Source: Acidobacteria bacterium 13_1_20CM_2_55_15
Lineage (GTDB): Bacteria > Acidobacteriota > Terriglobia > 20CM-2-55-15
Length of the DNA stretch: 33,487 bases
NCBI GenBank assembly: GCA_001920875.1
Contig: MNKP01000055.1
Span: forward strand, 1 to 33,487
Reading direction: 5' to 3'
Part shown: positions 1 to 8,964 of the stretch, piece after piece
How the letters are laid out: every line of letters begins with the position of its first letter
Numbering within the stretch: the stretch's first letter is position 1
Position numbers and translations under genes: made by a program
Notes under the pieces: generated by a model
Seen by the model: only the letters and a program-made list of their open reading frames with translations
What the model was told of the DNA's origin: nothing
Database searches by the model: none

Positions 1-66
1 CATCCTCCAATTGAAGACCGCATTGCGCGGCTGGAGACAATGGTCTACGGCCAGGCAATTCATTAA
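1..66 (+). CDS. C-terminal fragment of a probable M48 (HtpX-like) metallopeptidase, truncated by the window edge
   Basis: Frame 1 reads HPPIEDRIARLETMVYGQAIH*. The 'HPPIExRIxRL' tail is typical of M48/HtpX peptidases. Absent from the ORF track because it has no start in the window. Confidence 0.6.
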   Translation, partial: HPPIEDRIARLETMVYGQAIH

Positions 67-73
67 AATCTCA

Positions 74-985
74 TCAGTAGATCGAGGGTTCGCTTTCGGG
101 CCTGGTCTTCCACCGCCGGTGGATCCACAACCACTGATCGGGATACCTCCGGACATAGGCTTCGAGAATTTTGTTGAAACGCCTGGTATTTTCCAGGACG
201 TCGTGAGAAAGATCGCCGGTATTGACCAACTCAACGGGTGGATCGAGACGGAGGCGATGTCTTTTAACCTTGCTGTCCCAAATTAAGAAGCCGGGGATCA
301 CAGCCGCACCCGCCCGCAACGCAAATAACGCGATGGATGGAGTAGTCGCCGCCGGTATCCCAAAAAAATCCGCAAATACGCCTTCGTTTCGTGTCGTGTT
401 TTGATCAAACAGGATGCCGACCGCTTCATTTTGCTTTAGAGCTTTCAGAATATCGCGACCCGCTCTTCTGCGTTCTATGGGAATGTTGCCGCTCAGCGTG
501 CGGTAACTCGAGATCAACTGCTCAATGCGAGGGTTATCGATCGGCCGCACGATGAACTTCAGCGGGAATCCGTAGACGGCATGCGCGAATGAGCTCAGTT
601 CCCATGCTCCGAAATGCGCGGTCATGAAGATGACGCCGCGTCCCCGGCTCAATCCTTCCAAATAGTTTTCAAGCCCATCGTGAACGACGTACTCGGAAAT
701 ATTCCCTTTGTTCAATTGATGAAAATGCGTGAACTCCACAAGCAATCTTCCGAGATTTTGAAAACATCCGCGCAGGATGCGATCCCGCTCGCTCACGCTC
801 AAATCGGGGAACGCTAAGCGAAGATTGTGCGCACCTGTGTTCCGCTGCCGGCGTGCAAGATGAAATCCGCACCAGGCGAGCATCTCCGCTGCCAGGTGTG
901 CAAGACTGCGCGGCATCCAACGGAAGGTCCGAATTAAAACCCGGGCGAATATGTATTCGGCGAGTCCTTTAATGCCTCCACGCAT
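74..985 (-). CDS. Lipid A biosynthesis (LpxL/HtrB-type) lysophospholipid acyltransferase family protein
   Basis: 303 aa; acyltransferase HX4E motif in 'TAHFGAWELSSF', 'GILFDQNTTRNEGVFADFFGIPAATTPSIALFA' and C-terminal 'YPDQWLWIHRRWKTRP'. Confidence 0.9.
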   Translation of the reverse strand: MRGGIKGLAEYIFARVLIRTFRWMPRSLAHLAAEMLAWCGFHLARRQRNTGAHNLRLAFPDLSVSERDRILRGCFQNLGRLLVEFTHFHQLNKGNISEYVVHDGLENYLEGLSRGRGVIFMTAHFGAWELSSFAHAVYGFPLKFIVRPIDNPRIEQLISSYRTLSGNIPIERRRAGRDILKALKQNEAVGILFDQNTTRNEGVFADFFGIPAATTPSIALFALRAGAAVIPGFLIWDSKVKRHRLRLDPPVELVNTGDLSHDVLENTRRFNKILEAYVRRYPDQWLWIHRRWKTRPESEPSIY

Positions 986-1023
986 CCGTGCTATTTTTGC
1001 ATACTTGTCCTGAGACGACAGAC

Positions 1024-2598
1024 ATGAAACCCACGCCGCGTCTGTATTCCGACCACATGATCACCGCTGTGCTGGCACTCCTTTCATATGCTCTGTTCTT
1101 CTACGGCCTCGGCAGCATTGGACTGGTGGGACCGGATGAGCCGCGTTATGCAGCCATCGCCCGCGAAATGGTCTTAACCGGCGATTACATTACGCCCCGG
1201 CTTTACGGCATGCCCTGGTTCGAGAAGCCTCCGTTGATGTACTGGCTCGCAGCTCTCGCATACAGGATATTCGGATTCAATGAAGCTGGCGCGCGATTCC
1301 CGTCTGCTCTGAGCGCCACGCTTTGTGTCTTCTTAATCTACTGGTGCGGACGCAAACTTTGGGGCCGCGCCGAAGGTTTCCTCGTAGCGCTCGTGGCGGC
1401 AACCTCGATCGGTTCGTTTGTATTTGCTCGGGCCGCGTCTATGGATATGCTCCTGACAGCGTGTTTGACTGCGGCCCTTGTGTTCTTTTTATTCTCCTAC
1501 AATGACCCGACACCACGACGCCGGATTTGGCAGTGTGCATCGTACGCGTCGCTCGGATTGGCCGTTCTTGCGAAAGGACCGGTCGGTCTCCTTTTGCCGG
1601 CGCTATCGCTCGGCGGCTTCATTCTGTTGCGAGGCCGGTGGCGGGAGTGGCGCGACTGGTATCCGAAGGGGCTGTGGATTACCCTGGCCATCGCCGGGCC
1701 GTGGTATCTGTTCTGCACGATGCAGAACGGCCGGGAATTCCTTCAAATCTTTTTCATTAATCACAACGTCGAGCGATTCACCTCAACAAGCTACGGCCAC
1801 GACCGTCCATTTCTATTCTTTCTACCCGTGCTGTTGTTGCTTACATTTCCGTGGACTTTCCTCTTGATCTCAGTCGCACGCAGGAAGTTCGGGAGGAACG
1901 ATCATATCCTGCTGTGGTGGGCTTTGGTGCCGTTGGTCTTCTTTTCTTTCTCCGGGTCGAAGCTGCCCGGCTATATCTTGCCGATAGTGCCTCCGCTGGC
2001 ATTGCTCATAGGCAAAGAGTTGGTGCACCCCAGCTCTCTCGTCTATCGGGTCGCTGTATTTATGGAAGCAGGTACCATGGTCTTCATCGGCGTTGCGTTC
2101 GGTTTTTTTGGGAATACCTTGAACGTGGACCCGCACGTCAGCGGTACGTTGATTTTAGTTATTACATTCGTAATGGGCGCAATGTTATTTGCCCTCGCGG
2201 TATGGTTCGATCCCCTTTTGCTTGCCGCGTTCAATGCGACGGCAATCGTCGCTCTTGTGGTCACTGCAGCGACGATGGTATTTCCGCGGTTCGATCTTAC
2301 CGACACGATGCGTCCATGGCAGAGCGCATTGCAGCAACTGGTACGCGACGATGAAATCGTCTTGATGTATAAGCCCGCGCGCTGGGCGGAGTACGGGCTG
2401 CAATATTACCGTTCCAATCACGTGCGCAGCATTTTTTCGTCCGAGGAGTTGACCCAGATCACGAGGACGGACACTCGCGTTTTGTGCATTGCGGATGACA
2501 AGGCCCTGCGAGAAGTAAGCCGCGTTCCAACGCTGGATTTGGAAGTTGTTCACGCCATCGGGAACTACACTGCGTTCTGGTTGTTTCAGGTAAAATAA
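1024..2598 (+). CDS. GT39/ArnT-like integral membrane glycosyltransferase
   Basis: N-terminal 'GLVGPDEPRYAAIAREMVLTGDYITPRLYGMPWFEKPPLMYWLAALAYRIFG' is characteristic of GT39/PMT-type transferases; many TM segments. Internal ATG at 1024 preferred over the GTG at 988. Confidence 0.9.
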   Translation: MKPTPRLYSDHMITAVLALLSYALFFYGLGSIGLVGPDEPRYAAIAREMVLTGDYITPRLYGMPWFEKPPLMYWLAALAYRIFGFNEAGARFPSALSATLCVFLIYWCGRKLWGRAEGFLVALVAATSIGSFVFARAASMDMLLTACLTAALVFFLFSYNDPTPRRRIWQCASYASLGLAVLAKGPVGLLLPALSLGGFILLRGRWREWRDWYPKGLWITLAIAGPWYLFCTMQNGREFLQIFFINHNVERFTSTSYGHDRPFLFFLPVLLLLTFPWTFLLISVARRKFGRNDHILLWWALVPLVFFSFSGSKLPGYILPIVPPLALLIGKELVHPSSLVYRVAVFMEAGTMVFIGVAFGFFGNTLNVDPHVSGTLILVITFVMGAMLFALAVWFDPLLLAAFNATAIVALVVTAATMVFPRFDLTDTMRPWQSALQQLVRDDEIVLMYKPARWAEYGLQYYRSNHVRSIFSSEELTQITRTDTRVLCIADDKALREVSRVPTLDLEVVHAIGNYTAFWLFQVK

Positions 2599-2601
2599 TC
2601 G

Positions 2602-2658
2602 GCCACAAAAAAGCACTAGAGACTCAAAAATATTCGCGTTTTTTGCGCGTCTTGTGGC
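2602..2658. repeat. Imperfect intergenic inverted repeat, GCCACAA...TTGTGGC
   Basis: GCCACAA (2602-2608) and TTGTGGC (2652-2658) with A-rich/T-rich inner arms, between convergent genes. Resembles the repeat at 17375-17437. Confidence 0.5.
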
Positions 2659-2687
2659 TGTCTTCTCAAGACGCTCGGAAAAGCTGT

Positions 2688-2750
2688 TCAGAGCCGGATA
2701 ACCAGATAAGCAGCCGTTGCGATCGCTGCTATCAGCGATAAGCCGACCAT
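2688..2750 (-). CDS. Candidate 20-aa single-TM microprotein (MVGLSLIAAIATAAYLVIRL)
   Basis: ATG overlaps the TAA stop of the upstream response regulator (TAATG), preceded by GAGGAG; hydrophobic product. Shorter than the ORF-track cutoff. Confidence 0.3.
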   Translation of the reverse strand: MVGLSLIAAIATAAYLVIRL

Positions 2751-4159
2751 TACTCCTCGATCTTGTACGTTTTGAGCTTGTTCCGGATGGTCTTCACATC
2801 CAGGCCCAGTTGGCGCGCGGCTTCGGCCTTGTTGTGTCCGGTGTTTTCAAGGGTTTTCAGAATCAATTCGCGCTCGGCTTCGGCCGCGGTGATGCCCAAA
2901 GGAAGCACGATTTTCGTTGAAGATTCCGCGCTCGGGTTGCGCAGATAAGGCGGCAGATGTGAGGTTTCGATCCACTCGCCGCGCGCGAGAATCAGGGCGC
3001 GCTCCAGCACATTGCGAAACTCACGCACATTTCCGGGCCATGAGTAGGTCATCAGCATTTCCAGTGCTTCGTCGCGGAGCGCTTCGACATTGACGTTGTG
3101 CTTCTTGTTGAATTCACCGATGAAATGCTGCGCCAGAAGCGGAATGTCTTCTTTGCGGTCACGTAGTGGCGGCAGATGTACTGTGAATACGGTGAGACGG
3201 TAATAGAGATCTTCCCGGAGCTTGCCGTCGCGGATTGCCGCGCGTGGATCCTGGTTTGTTGCGGCGATTACCCGGACGTCGAATTCAAATTCCTGTTTGC
3301 CGCCGAGACGGCGGACCTTGCCGTCCTCCAAAACGCGTAGAAGTTTCGGTTGCAGCGGCATGGGCATCTCTCCAATTTCGTCCAGAAACAACGTTCCGCC
3401 GTTTGCCAGCTCGAAACACCCCGGCCGTGTACCTACGGCCCCGGTGAACGCCCCTTTTTCATGTCCGAAGACTTCGCTTTCGATAAGGGTCTCGGGGATC
3501 GCTGCGGCATTGACTGCGATGAATGGGCCAGCGGCTCTCTTGCTAAGCCGGTGGAGGGTCCTGGCCGCGAGTTCTTTGCCGGTTCCGCTTTCTCCGGTGA
3601 CGATGGCGGACGCGTCCGTCGTGCTAAGGCTCTGAATCAGATCATAAACCTCGTGCATTACTTTGCTGCTTCCGACGAATTCGCCAAAACCCGACCCGCG
3701 CTCCAACTGTGAGGTGAGCTTACGTGATGTCTGGCGCATCTCGATATCGGACTCCGCAGCCTTCAGGATTGCGCGCAGCTTGGGATAATCCATGGGTTTG
3801 GTGATGAAATCTTGGGCGCCCTGCTTCATCGATTCGACGGCGAGGTCGATACTGGCGTGCGCTGTAACGAGAATGACCGGGCGATGGGAATTGCCTGCCT
3901 TCAGGCAGCGCAAAAGGTCTAGGCCAGAAAGCTGCGGCATGACCACGTCGGAAATAACGATCTCAGGGTCGTAGGATTCGACGAGATCCTTTGCTTCGAC
4001 GCCGTCGGAGGCGAGCCGCACATCGTAGCCCCACTCCTGCAAGATCATCTCGAGCACTTCGCGAATCGCCGGCTCATCATCAACAATAAGCACCTTGGTT
4101 TTGCGTTGCCCGTCTTTTCGGGACGCTGTGTCAATTTTGGGAATGTTGGAAGTGCTCAC
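2750..4159 (-). CDS. Sigma-54-dependent NtrC-family response regulator
   Basis: Receiver domain 'KVLIVDDEPAIREVLE...DVVMP'; AAA+ 'GESGTGKELAARTLH', 'GAFTGA', 'GTLFLDEIGEMP'; Fis-type HTH 'NKAEAARQLGLDVKTIRNKLKTYKI'. Confidence 0.95.
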   Translation of the reverse strand: MSTSNIPKIDTASRKDGQRKTKVLIVDDEPAIREVLEMILQEWGYDVRLASDGVEAKDLVESYDPEIVISDVVMPQLSGLDLLRCLKAGNSHRPVILVTAHASIDLAVESMKQGAQDFITKPMDYPKLRAILKAAESDIEMRQTSRKLTSQLERGSGFGEFVGSSKVMHEVYDLIQSLSTTDASAIVTGESGTGKELAARTLHRLSKRAAGPFIAVNAAAIPETLIESEVFGHEKGAFTGAVGTRPGCFELANGGTLFLDEIGEMPMPLQPKLLRVLEDGKVRRLGGKQEFEFDVRVIAATNQDPRAAIRDGKLREDLYYRLTVFTVHLPPLRDRKEDIPLLAQHFIGEFNKKHNVNVEALRDEALEMLMTYSWPGNVREFRNVLERALILARGEWIETSHLPPYLRNPSAESSTKIVLPLGITAAEAERELILKTLENTGHNKAEAARQLGLDVKTIRNKLKTYKIEE

Positions 4160-4483
4160 GGTATTTCAGAGTATATGGGAAAAATTCCCGTTTTCGAAGA
4201 CCCGATAGTCACGAGCAATGTGCTGTCCAAAAGCGCGCCCCGCCGCTTTTACCTGTACCATCAGGGACTTACGGATCGGTTCCAGCCGCCTGGACTTACC
4301 CGTGTGCCATCTGAAAGTGGGCCATTAACATCATTAAGTGGTAACGCGATTCCTCTTAGAAGGTGAGGGTACTATCACAGATAAACCCGATGCCGTTCAA
4401 CTGGAATGTGTTTACAGCAAAATTCTGGTGGTTCGCGGCCACAACGACGGCGGGATACCCGCGGCTCTCGCTTTCTGAGGCCG

Positions 4484-5539
4484 TCACTTCAACTGCGGCG
4501 GGACGTGATCGTCGAGATAGGCAAGTGTTGTTTCCACCAGGCTGGGATCGAATTGGGTTCCCGCGCACCGCCTGACTTCCGCAGCCGCTTCGCGGAAGGA
4601 AACCTGCACGTTGTAGGGGCGCTTGTAAATCATCGCATCGACCGTATCGACAATAGCGAACACTCGCGCACCAAATGGGATGTTGTCCCGTTGCAAACCG
4701 CGCGGATATCCCGTTCCGTCATACTTTTCATGATGCGAATAAACGATCTCGGCAGCATCTTTCAGAAATCCGATATTGCTGAGAAACTCGAAACCATATT
4801 CTGCATGCCGTTTCATAATTTTCCATTCGTCTTCAGTCAGTTTTGCCGGTTTCCATAGAATACTGTCGGGGATCTTCAATTTCCCGATGTCGTGGAGCAA
4901 CGCTCCATGCTCGATTTGAACAAGCGCGGCATCCTTGATGCCCATCGCGCTTGCGGCGCCTGCTGTCAGCTCCGCGACGCGGCGCGAGTGACCACTGGTG
5001 CTTTGATCACGGAAGTCCAGCGCCATGGACAAGGCGTCCAGGGTTGCCGAGTAGACATGTTCCAAACCCGTCAGTGCCTGATTGAGCGCCTTCGTCTGTT
5101 CCAGCACGAGTTGTTCGAGATGAAATCGATAGTTTTCATTTTCGATGATCAATCGGCGATGTTCGAGCGCGCGGCTGATGGACAACAAAAGCTGGTTCAA
5201 TTCGAGAGGCTTCAGAAGGAAATCTAATGCGCCCTTCCTCATGAGATCCACCGCCACAGAAGCTTCGTTTTGAGCGGTGAGAAAGATCACTTCGATCCGG
5301 AAATCGTACTGCTTGATCGTCTCGAGCAATTCGGCCCCGGACCTTTCGGGCATGCGGAAATCCAGGATGCACACATCTGGACGAAAAGACCCCAAGCGGG
5401 AAGCTGCTTCAAGGGAATTGGACAAGCCGAGAACGTTGAAGCCGCGACCTGTCAGGAATTCGCAGACGCACGCCACGATTTCGGGTTCATCATCGACAAC
5501 CAAGATGTTTCGCGTGGACCCACTGTTCGGATGCGACAT
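4484..5539 (-). CDS. Response regulator with HD-GYP (c-di-GMP phosphodiesterase-type) output domain
   Basis: Receiver 'NILVVDDEPEIVACV...CILDFRMPERSG'; 'HDIGKLKIPDSIL', 'HHEKYDGTGYPRGL'. Confidence 0.95.
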   Translation of the reverse strand: MSHPNSGSTRNILVVDDEPEIVACVCEFLTGRGFNVLGLSNSLEAASRLGSFRPDVCILDFRMPERSGAELLETIKQYDFRIEVIFLTAQNEASVAVDLMRKGALDFLLKPLELNQLLLSISRALEHRRLIIENENYRFHLEQLVLEQTKALNQALTGLEHVYSATLDALSMALDFRDQSTSGHSRRVAELTAGAASAMGIKDAALVQIEHGALLHDIGKLKIPDSILWKPAKLTEDEWKIMKRHAEYGFEFLSNIGFLKDAAEIVYSHHEKYDGTGYPRGLQRDNIPFGARVFAIVDTVDAMIYKRPYNVQVSFREAAAEVRRCAGTQFDPSLVETTLAYLDDHVPPQLK

Positions 5540-5582
5540 TCCGCCGGATTCTATAGTAAGAGCAGAAGCCGAAAAAACGGAA

Positions 5583-6311
5583 TCAACGCCTGTTAAAGAA
5601 ATAAAAGATCACACCGGCCGAAGCTTCGCCGTTATGAATGGCTCCGCCCGCGGGAAAGACGATGGCGTTGGGATCATCCGATTGGCGGGGCAGACGAAAC
5701 GACGGATTCGGGCCGAGGAATCCGCGAACATCTACACGAAAACCGATCCAGCTTGATGACGGCCGCACCTTCACCCCGACGCCATAATTCAAGGCAAGCA
5801 GATGTGAATTTTTGATGCCGGGAAGGTTTCCGCGAAGAGGATCGCGCGCGATCGACTCAGCTTCCTGCGTCAACCGATATAGTGTGCCGCCCACACCTAT
5901 ACTTACAAACGGCCGGATGCTTTGCGATTCATTGTCCTGGAAATAGTAGAGGCCCGTAATCCCGTAATTATGGACACGAAGCCTGAGGTCAACCGACGTT
6001 GAAGGGGCTGAAACCCGGACAAAGTGCGCAGTGTTCGGTTCATAGCTGTAAAAAAACTCCTGACTCCAATGGCCGCGATCGAAGACGCCAACGCGCAATC
6101 CGCCGCGGACGGCGCGACTCAATTTGAATGTCTCCTGAATGGGTATTGCGGATTGAGGAAAACCGATTTCGAATTTCTTCCTGCTGTAAATACTGCCACC
6201 GCCAAACAGATTCACCTCGATGTTGTCCTTCAACTGCGCATGAGCGACGCTCGAGAATGCTAAAAGACAAACAAACGTCACAATGAGGTTTTTCAATCGC
6301 CGGTTCATCAC
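5583..6311 (-). CDS. Outer-membrane beta-barrel (OMP_b-brl-like) protein
   Basis: Signal peptide 'NLIVTFVCLLAFSSVAHAQ', alternating amphipathic strands, 'YGVGVKVRPSSSWIGFRVDVRGF', aromatic C-terminal strand. Confidence 0.65.
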   Translation of the reverse strand: MMNRRLKNLIVTFVCLLAFSSVAHAQLKDNIEVNLFGGGSIYSRKKFEIGFPQSAIPIQETFKLSRAVRGGLRVGVFDRGHWSQEFFYSYEPNTAHFVRVSAPSTSVDLRLRVHNYGITGLYYFQDNESQSIRPFVSIGVGGTLYRLTQEAESIARDPLRGNLPGIKNSHLLALNYGVGVKVRPSSSWIGFRVDVRGFLGPNPSFRLPRQSDDPNAIVFPAGGAIHNGEASAGVIFYFFNRR

Positions 6312-6396
6312 GCCTCCGTTCTGCTCGAAACGCTATCTCACTCCAGGGACAGAACTGGGGCAAGCAAGTAATGCGTCCAGGGAAAATTTGGGGAGC

Positions 6397-6440
6397 GGGC
6401 GCACACCTGATTTCTTGTCTCAGAAATCAGGTGTGCGCCC
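6397..6440. repeat. Perfect 19-bp inverted repeat, 6-nt loop, overlapping the 3' end of mobA
   Basis: GGGCGCACACCTGATTTCT (6397-6415) / AGAAATCAGGTGTGCGCCC (6422-6440). Confidence 0.9.
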
Positions 6441-6969
6441 CCCTGTAATCTTCTGGCGTGTTGAGGTTGCGAAAGATCGAAGCTTCAAAACCGGCGCTGA
6501 GCAGTTGCGACTCAGAAATGATTTCTGCGTCCGAACCTGCGATCCAGGCGTGCACGCTCCAGTCTTCGCCCACCAGACGATGCGCAATTTCGGGCAGAAG
6601 CGTCTTCCGGACACCGAGGCACAACGGAAATTGGGACCCAATCTTGCAAGCCGTTACGCGGCGGCCCGATCTTTCGATTCGGGACCGCAAATAGAGTAGG
6701 AAGTCTTTCGTCAAAAAGGGCAGGTCTACGGCAAGGATGAGATTAGCGTCTGTTGAAGTCATTTCGAGCGCAGTGGCGATTCCTGAGAGAGGTCCACGGC
6801 CTGGGATGCGGTCGGGCAGGCGGTCTCGGCCTACCACCTGGACTTCGTCCGCGGCAGTTTCCAGCAGGCCGACCATATGCGCAAGGAGGGTACGGCCGTG
6901 CCAGTTCAGCAGTGCCTTATCCCGGCCCATTCGCTCACTTTTCCCGCCAGCGAGAATAAAACCAGTCAT
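6427..6969 (-). CDS. mobA: Molybdenum cofactor guanylyltransferase
   Basis: 'MTGFILAGGKSERMGRDKALLNW' nucleotidyltransferase N-terminus, 'GRGPLSGIATALEMT', 'LAVDLPFL', 'NLNTPEDY'. ORF extends to 6984; start at 6969 preferred. Confidence 0.9.
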   Translation of the reverse strand: MTGFILAGGKSERMGRDKALLNWHGRTLLAHMVGLLETAADEVQVVGRDRLPDRIPGRGPLSGIATALEMTSTDANLILAVDLPFLTKDFLLYLRSRIERSGRRVTACKIGSQFPLCLGVRKTLLPEIAHRLVGEDWSVHAWIAGSDAEIISESQLLSAGFEASIFRNLNTPEDYRGAHT

Positions 6970-7077
6970 AGACATCGCGGGCATGACATTGACAGATACT
7001 TGATGCTTCTTTTAAGATGAAGTGTCACTTTTCTGATTGAAAATATTGTATTTAGGAAGGGGTTAGCCCACCAAATC

Positions 7078-8943
7078 ATGAAAAGAAAAACCCTTCGACT
7101 TTTGAGGCTTTTCATCTTTGTTACCGCATTCTCTCGGACAGTGTATGCCCAAACCAGCAAGTTTATGTCCGTGGACGAAGTGCGTCCGGGCATGAAAGGC
7201 ATCGCCCGGACAGTTTTTCAAGGAACAAAGATCGATGAATTCGAGGTTGAACTGCTGGGCGTATTGAAGAATTTTGCTCCGAAGCAGGACATGATTCTCG
7301 CGCGGCTTTCCGGTGGTCCACTTTCGCACACGGGAGTCATTGCGGGAATGAGCGGAAGTCCCGTCTACGTCGACGGCAAATTATTAGGCGCCGTCGCGTT
7401 TTCGTTTCCTTTTGCTACCGAGCCGATCGCCGGCATTCAGCCCATTCAGCAGATGCTTAGTCTTTTGGACCAGAAGGGCAGCCTGGGAACCCCGCCTCAA
7501 CGCGCGTCCTCCGGAGGATTTCCGGCGGAATCTCCGACAGCCTTTGTCTACAGCCAATTTCGAAAGCTCGAAGCCGGGACGCCGCTCTACCAGTTGATGC
7601 TCCCGCAATCTCTGTTGGCCTCCAGCCCATTCGGGACGGCGGCTTCACCTGCCTCGATGACGCGCATTCAGACGCCTCTGTTCGTTTCCGGAGCTTCTGA
7701 GGCCGCCCTGCAGCAATTTGCGCCCCTCTTCAGCGCGTTCGGTTTTGCACCGGTGCAGGGGGGTGGAAGCGGCAGCGCTGCGGCGAGTGCGGCCGGTCCG
7801 GCGAACATCGAACCTGGGTCGTCGATCAATGTCGAATTAATTCGAGGCGATATCAGTTGGAGTGCCAACGGAACGGTTACCTACGTTGACGGCAACAAGA
7901 TTTATGCGTTTGGCCACCCGAACCTCACCGCCGGCCCGACGGACGTTCCGATGTCGGCAGGATATGTCATTTCGCTGCTTCCGAATCTTCAGAACTCGTT
8001 CAAGCTCGCGGTGCCTTTGAACGTCGTTGGGGCGTTCCAACAAGACCGCTCGACAGGGATTGCCGGAACATTGGGCGCTACTTCCAAAATGATTCCGGTT
8101 AGCGTGTCGGTGAAGTCGAGCTTGAACACAACGAATCGCTACAATTTCGAGGTCGCCTCCGACCGCTTTCTGACAGCTCCCCTGTTGAATTTCATTGTGT
8201 TCAACGCGATTACGGCAAGCGAAAGAGCGCTTGGTGAAATGACTCTGTATGTTTCCGGACAGATTCATTTGAAGAACCAGGAGCCGGTGAACATCGGAAA
8301 TGTGTTCTCCAGCGATATGAATGGGCCGGCAATGGCATCGATCGCGGCAGTGAGCCCGCTCCAGTATCTGCTTATGTCTGGTTATGATGGCGTCCAGATC
8401 GACAACATCGAGTTGGAAATAACCGCGATGGACCGCAAGACCAACGCGCAACTGGAAAGAGTTTCGATAAACAAAGCGGAAGTTGCACCCGGCGAAACCG
8501 TCACGCTCACCGCCTCGATGCGCGCGACGACGGGCGAATCGGTAATCGAACAATACCCGGTGCAAATTCCCGCTGGCTTGCCCGCCGGTCCGATTCAATT
8601 AGTCGTCGGCGACGGAACTACCGTCACCGGCATTGATATCCGTCGCGGCCCAGCCGGTGTCCCGACTGGGCTGAAGCAAGTCATCAGCGAATTGAATAAG
8701 CTGCGAAAGAACGACCGGCTTTACATCAAAGTCGTAAGTTTTCAGCCGGGAGTCGTGATCAGCGGAGAAGAATTTCCTTCGTTGCCCCCATCGATGGCTG
8801 CCGTCATCAACACAGATCGATCTTCCAGCCGGAGCGTATCCGGCATGGCCAATTCGACCATTCGTGAATACGAACTCCCGCAATCGAAGTACGTCATTCA
8901 GGGGCAGAGATCTTTAAATCTCACAATAAAGCCGGCGGGTTAA
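7078..8943 (+). CDS. SpoIVB/S55 peptidase-like exported protein with permuted motif order
   Basis: Signal peptide, 'RPGMKGIARTVFQGTKIDEFEVELLGVL', 'TGVIAGMSGSPVYVDGKLLGAV', later 'GTVTYVDGNKIYAFGHPN'. Confidence 0.75.
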   Translation: MKRKTLRLLRLFIFVTAFSRTVYAQTSKFMSVDEVRPGMKGIARTVFQGTKIDEFEVELLGVLKNFAPKQDMILARLSGGPLSHTGVIAGMSGSPVYVDGKLLGAVAFSFPFATEPIAGIQPIQQMLSLLDQKGSLGTPPQRASSGGFPAESPTAFVYSQFRKLEAGTPLYQLMLPQSLLASSPFGTAASPASMTRIQTPLFVSGASEAALQQFAPLFSAFGFAPVQGGGSGSAAASAAGPANIEPGSSINVELIRGDISWSANGTVTYVDGNKIYAFGHPNLTAGPTDVPMSAGYVISLLPNLQNSFKLAVPLNVVGAFQQDRSTGIAGTLGATSKMIPVSVSVKSSLNTTNRYNFEVASDRFLTAPLLNFIVFNAITASERALGEMTLYVSGQIHLKNQEPVNIGNVFSSDMNGPAMASIAAVSPLQYLLMSGYDGVQIDNIELEITAMDRKTNAQLERVSINKAEVAPGETVTLTASMRATTGESVIEQYPVQIPAGLPAGPIQLVVGDGTTVTGIDIRRGPAGVPTGLKQVISELNKLRKNDRLYIKVVSFQPGVVISGEEFPSLPPSMAAVINTDRSSSRSVSGMANSTIREYELPQSKYVIQGQRSLNLTIKPAG

Positions 8944-8964
8944 AGCCACGGTACGATCATTTAC

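Noticed and set aside
4290-4330. Possible sigma-54 -24 element (minus-strand TGGCAC) upstream of the NtrC-type gene
   Set aside because: No matching GC/TTGC -12 element at the required spacing.
4356-4483. Minus-strand reading frame '...ESRGYPAVVVAANHQNFAVNTFQLNGIGFICDSTLTF*' downstream of the HD-GYP gene
   Set aside because: Looks mildly protein-like, but it has no upstream gene body or start of its own and overlaps the HD-GYP 3' end. It could be a relic but cannot be supported.
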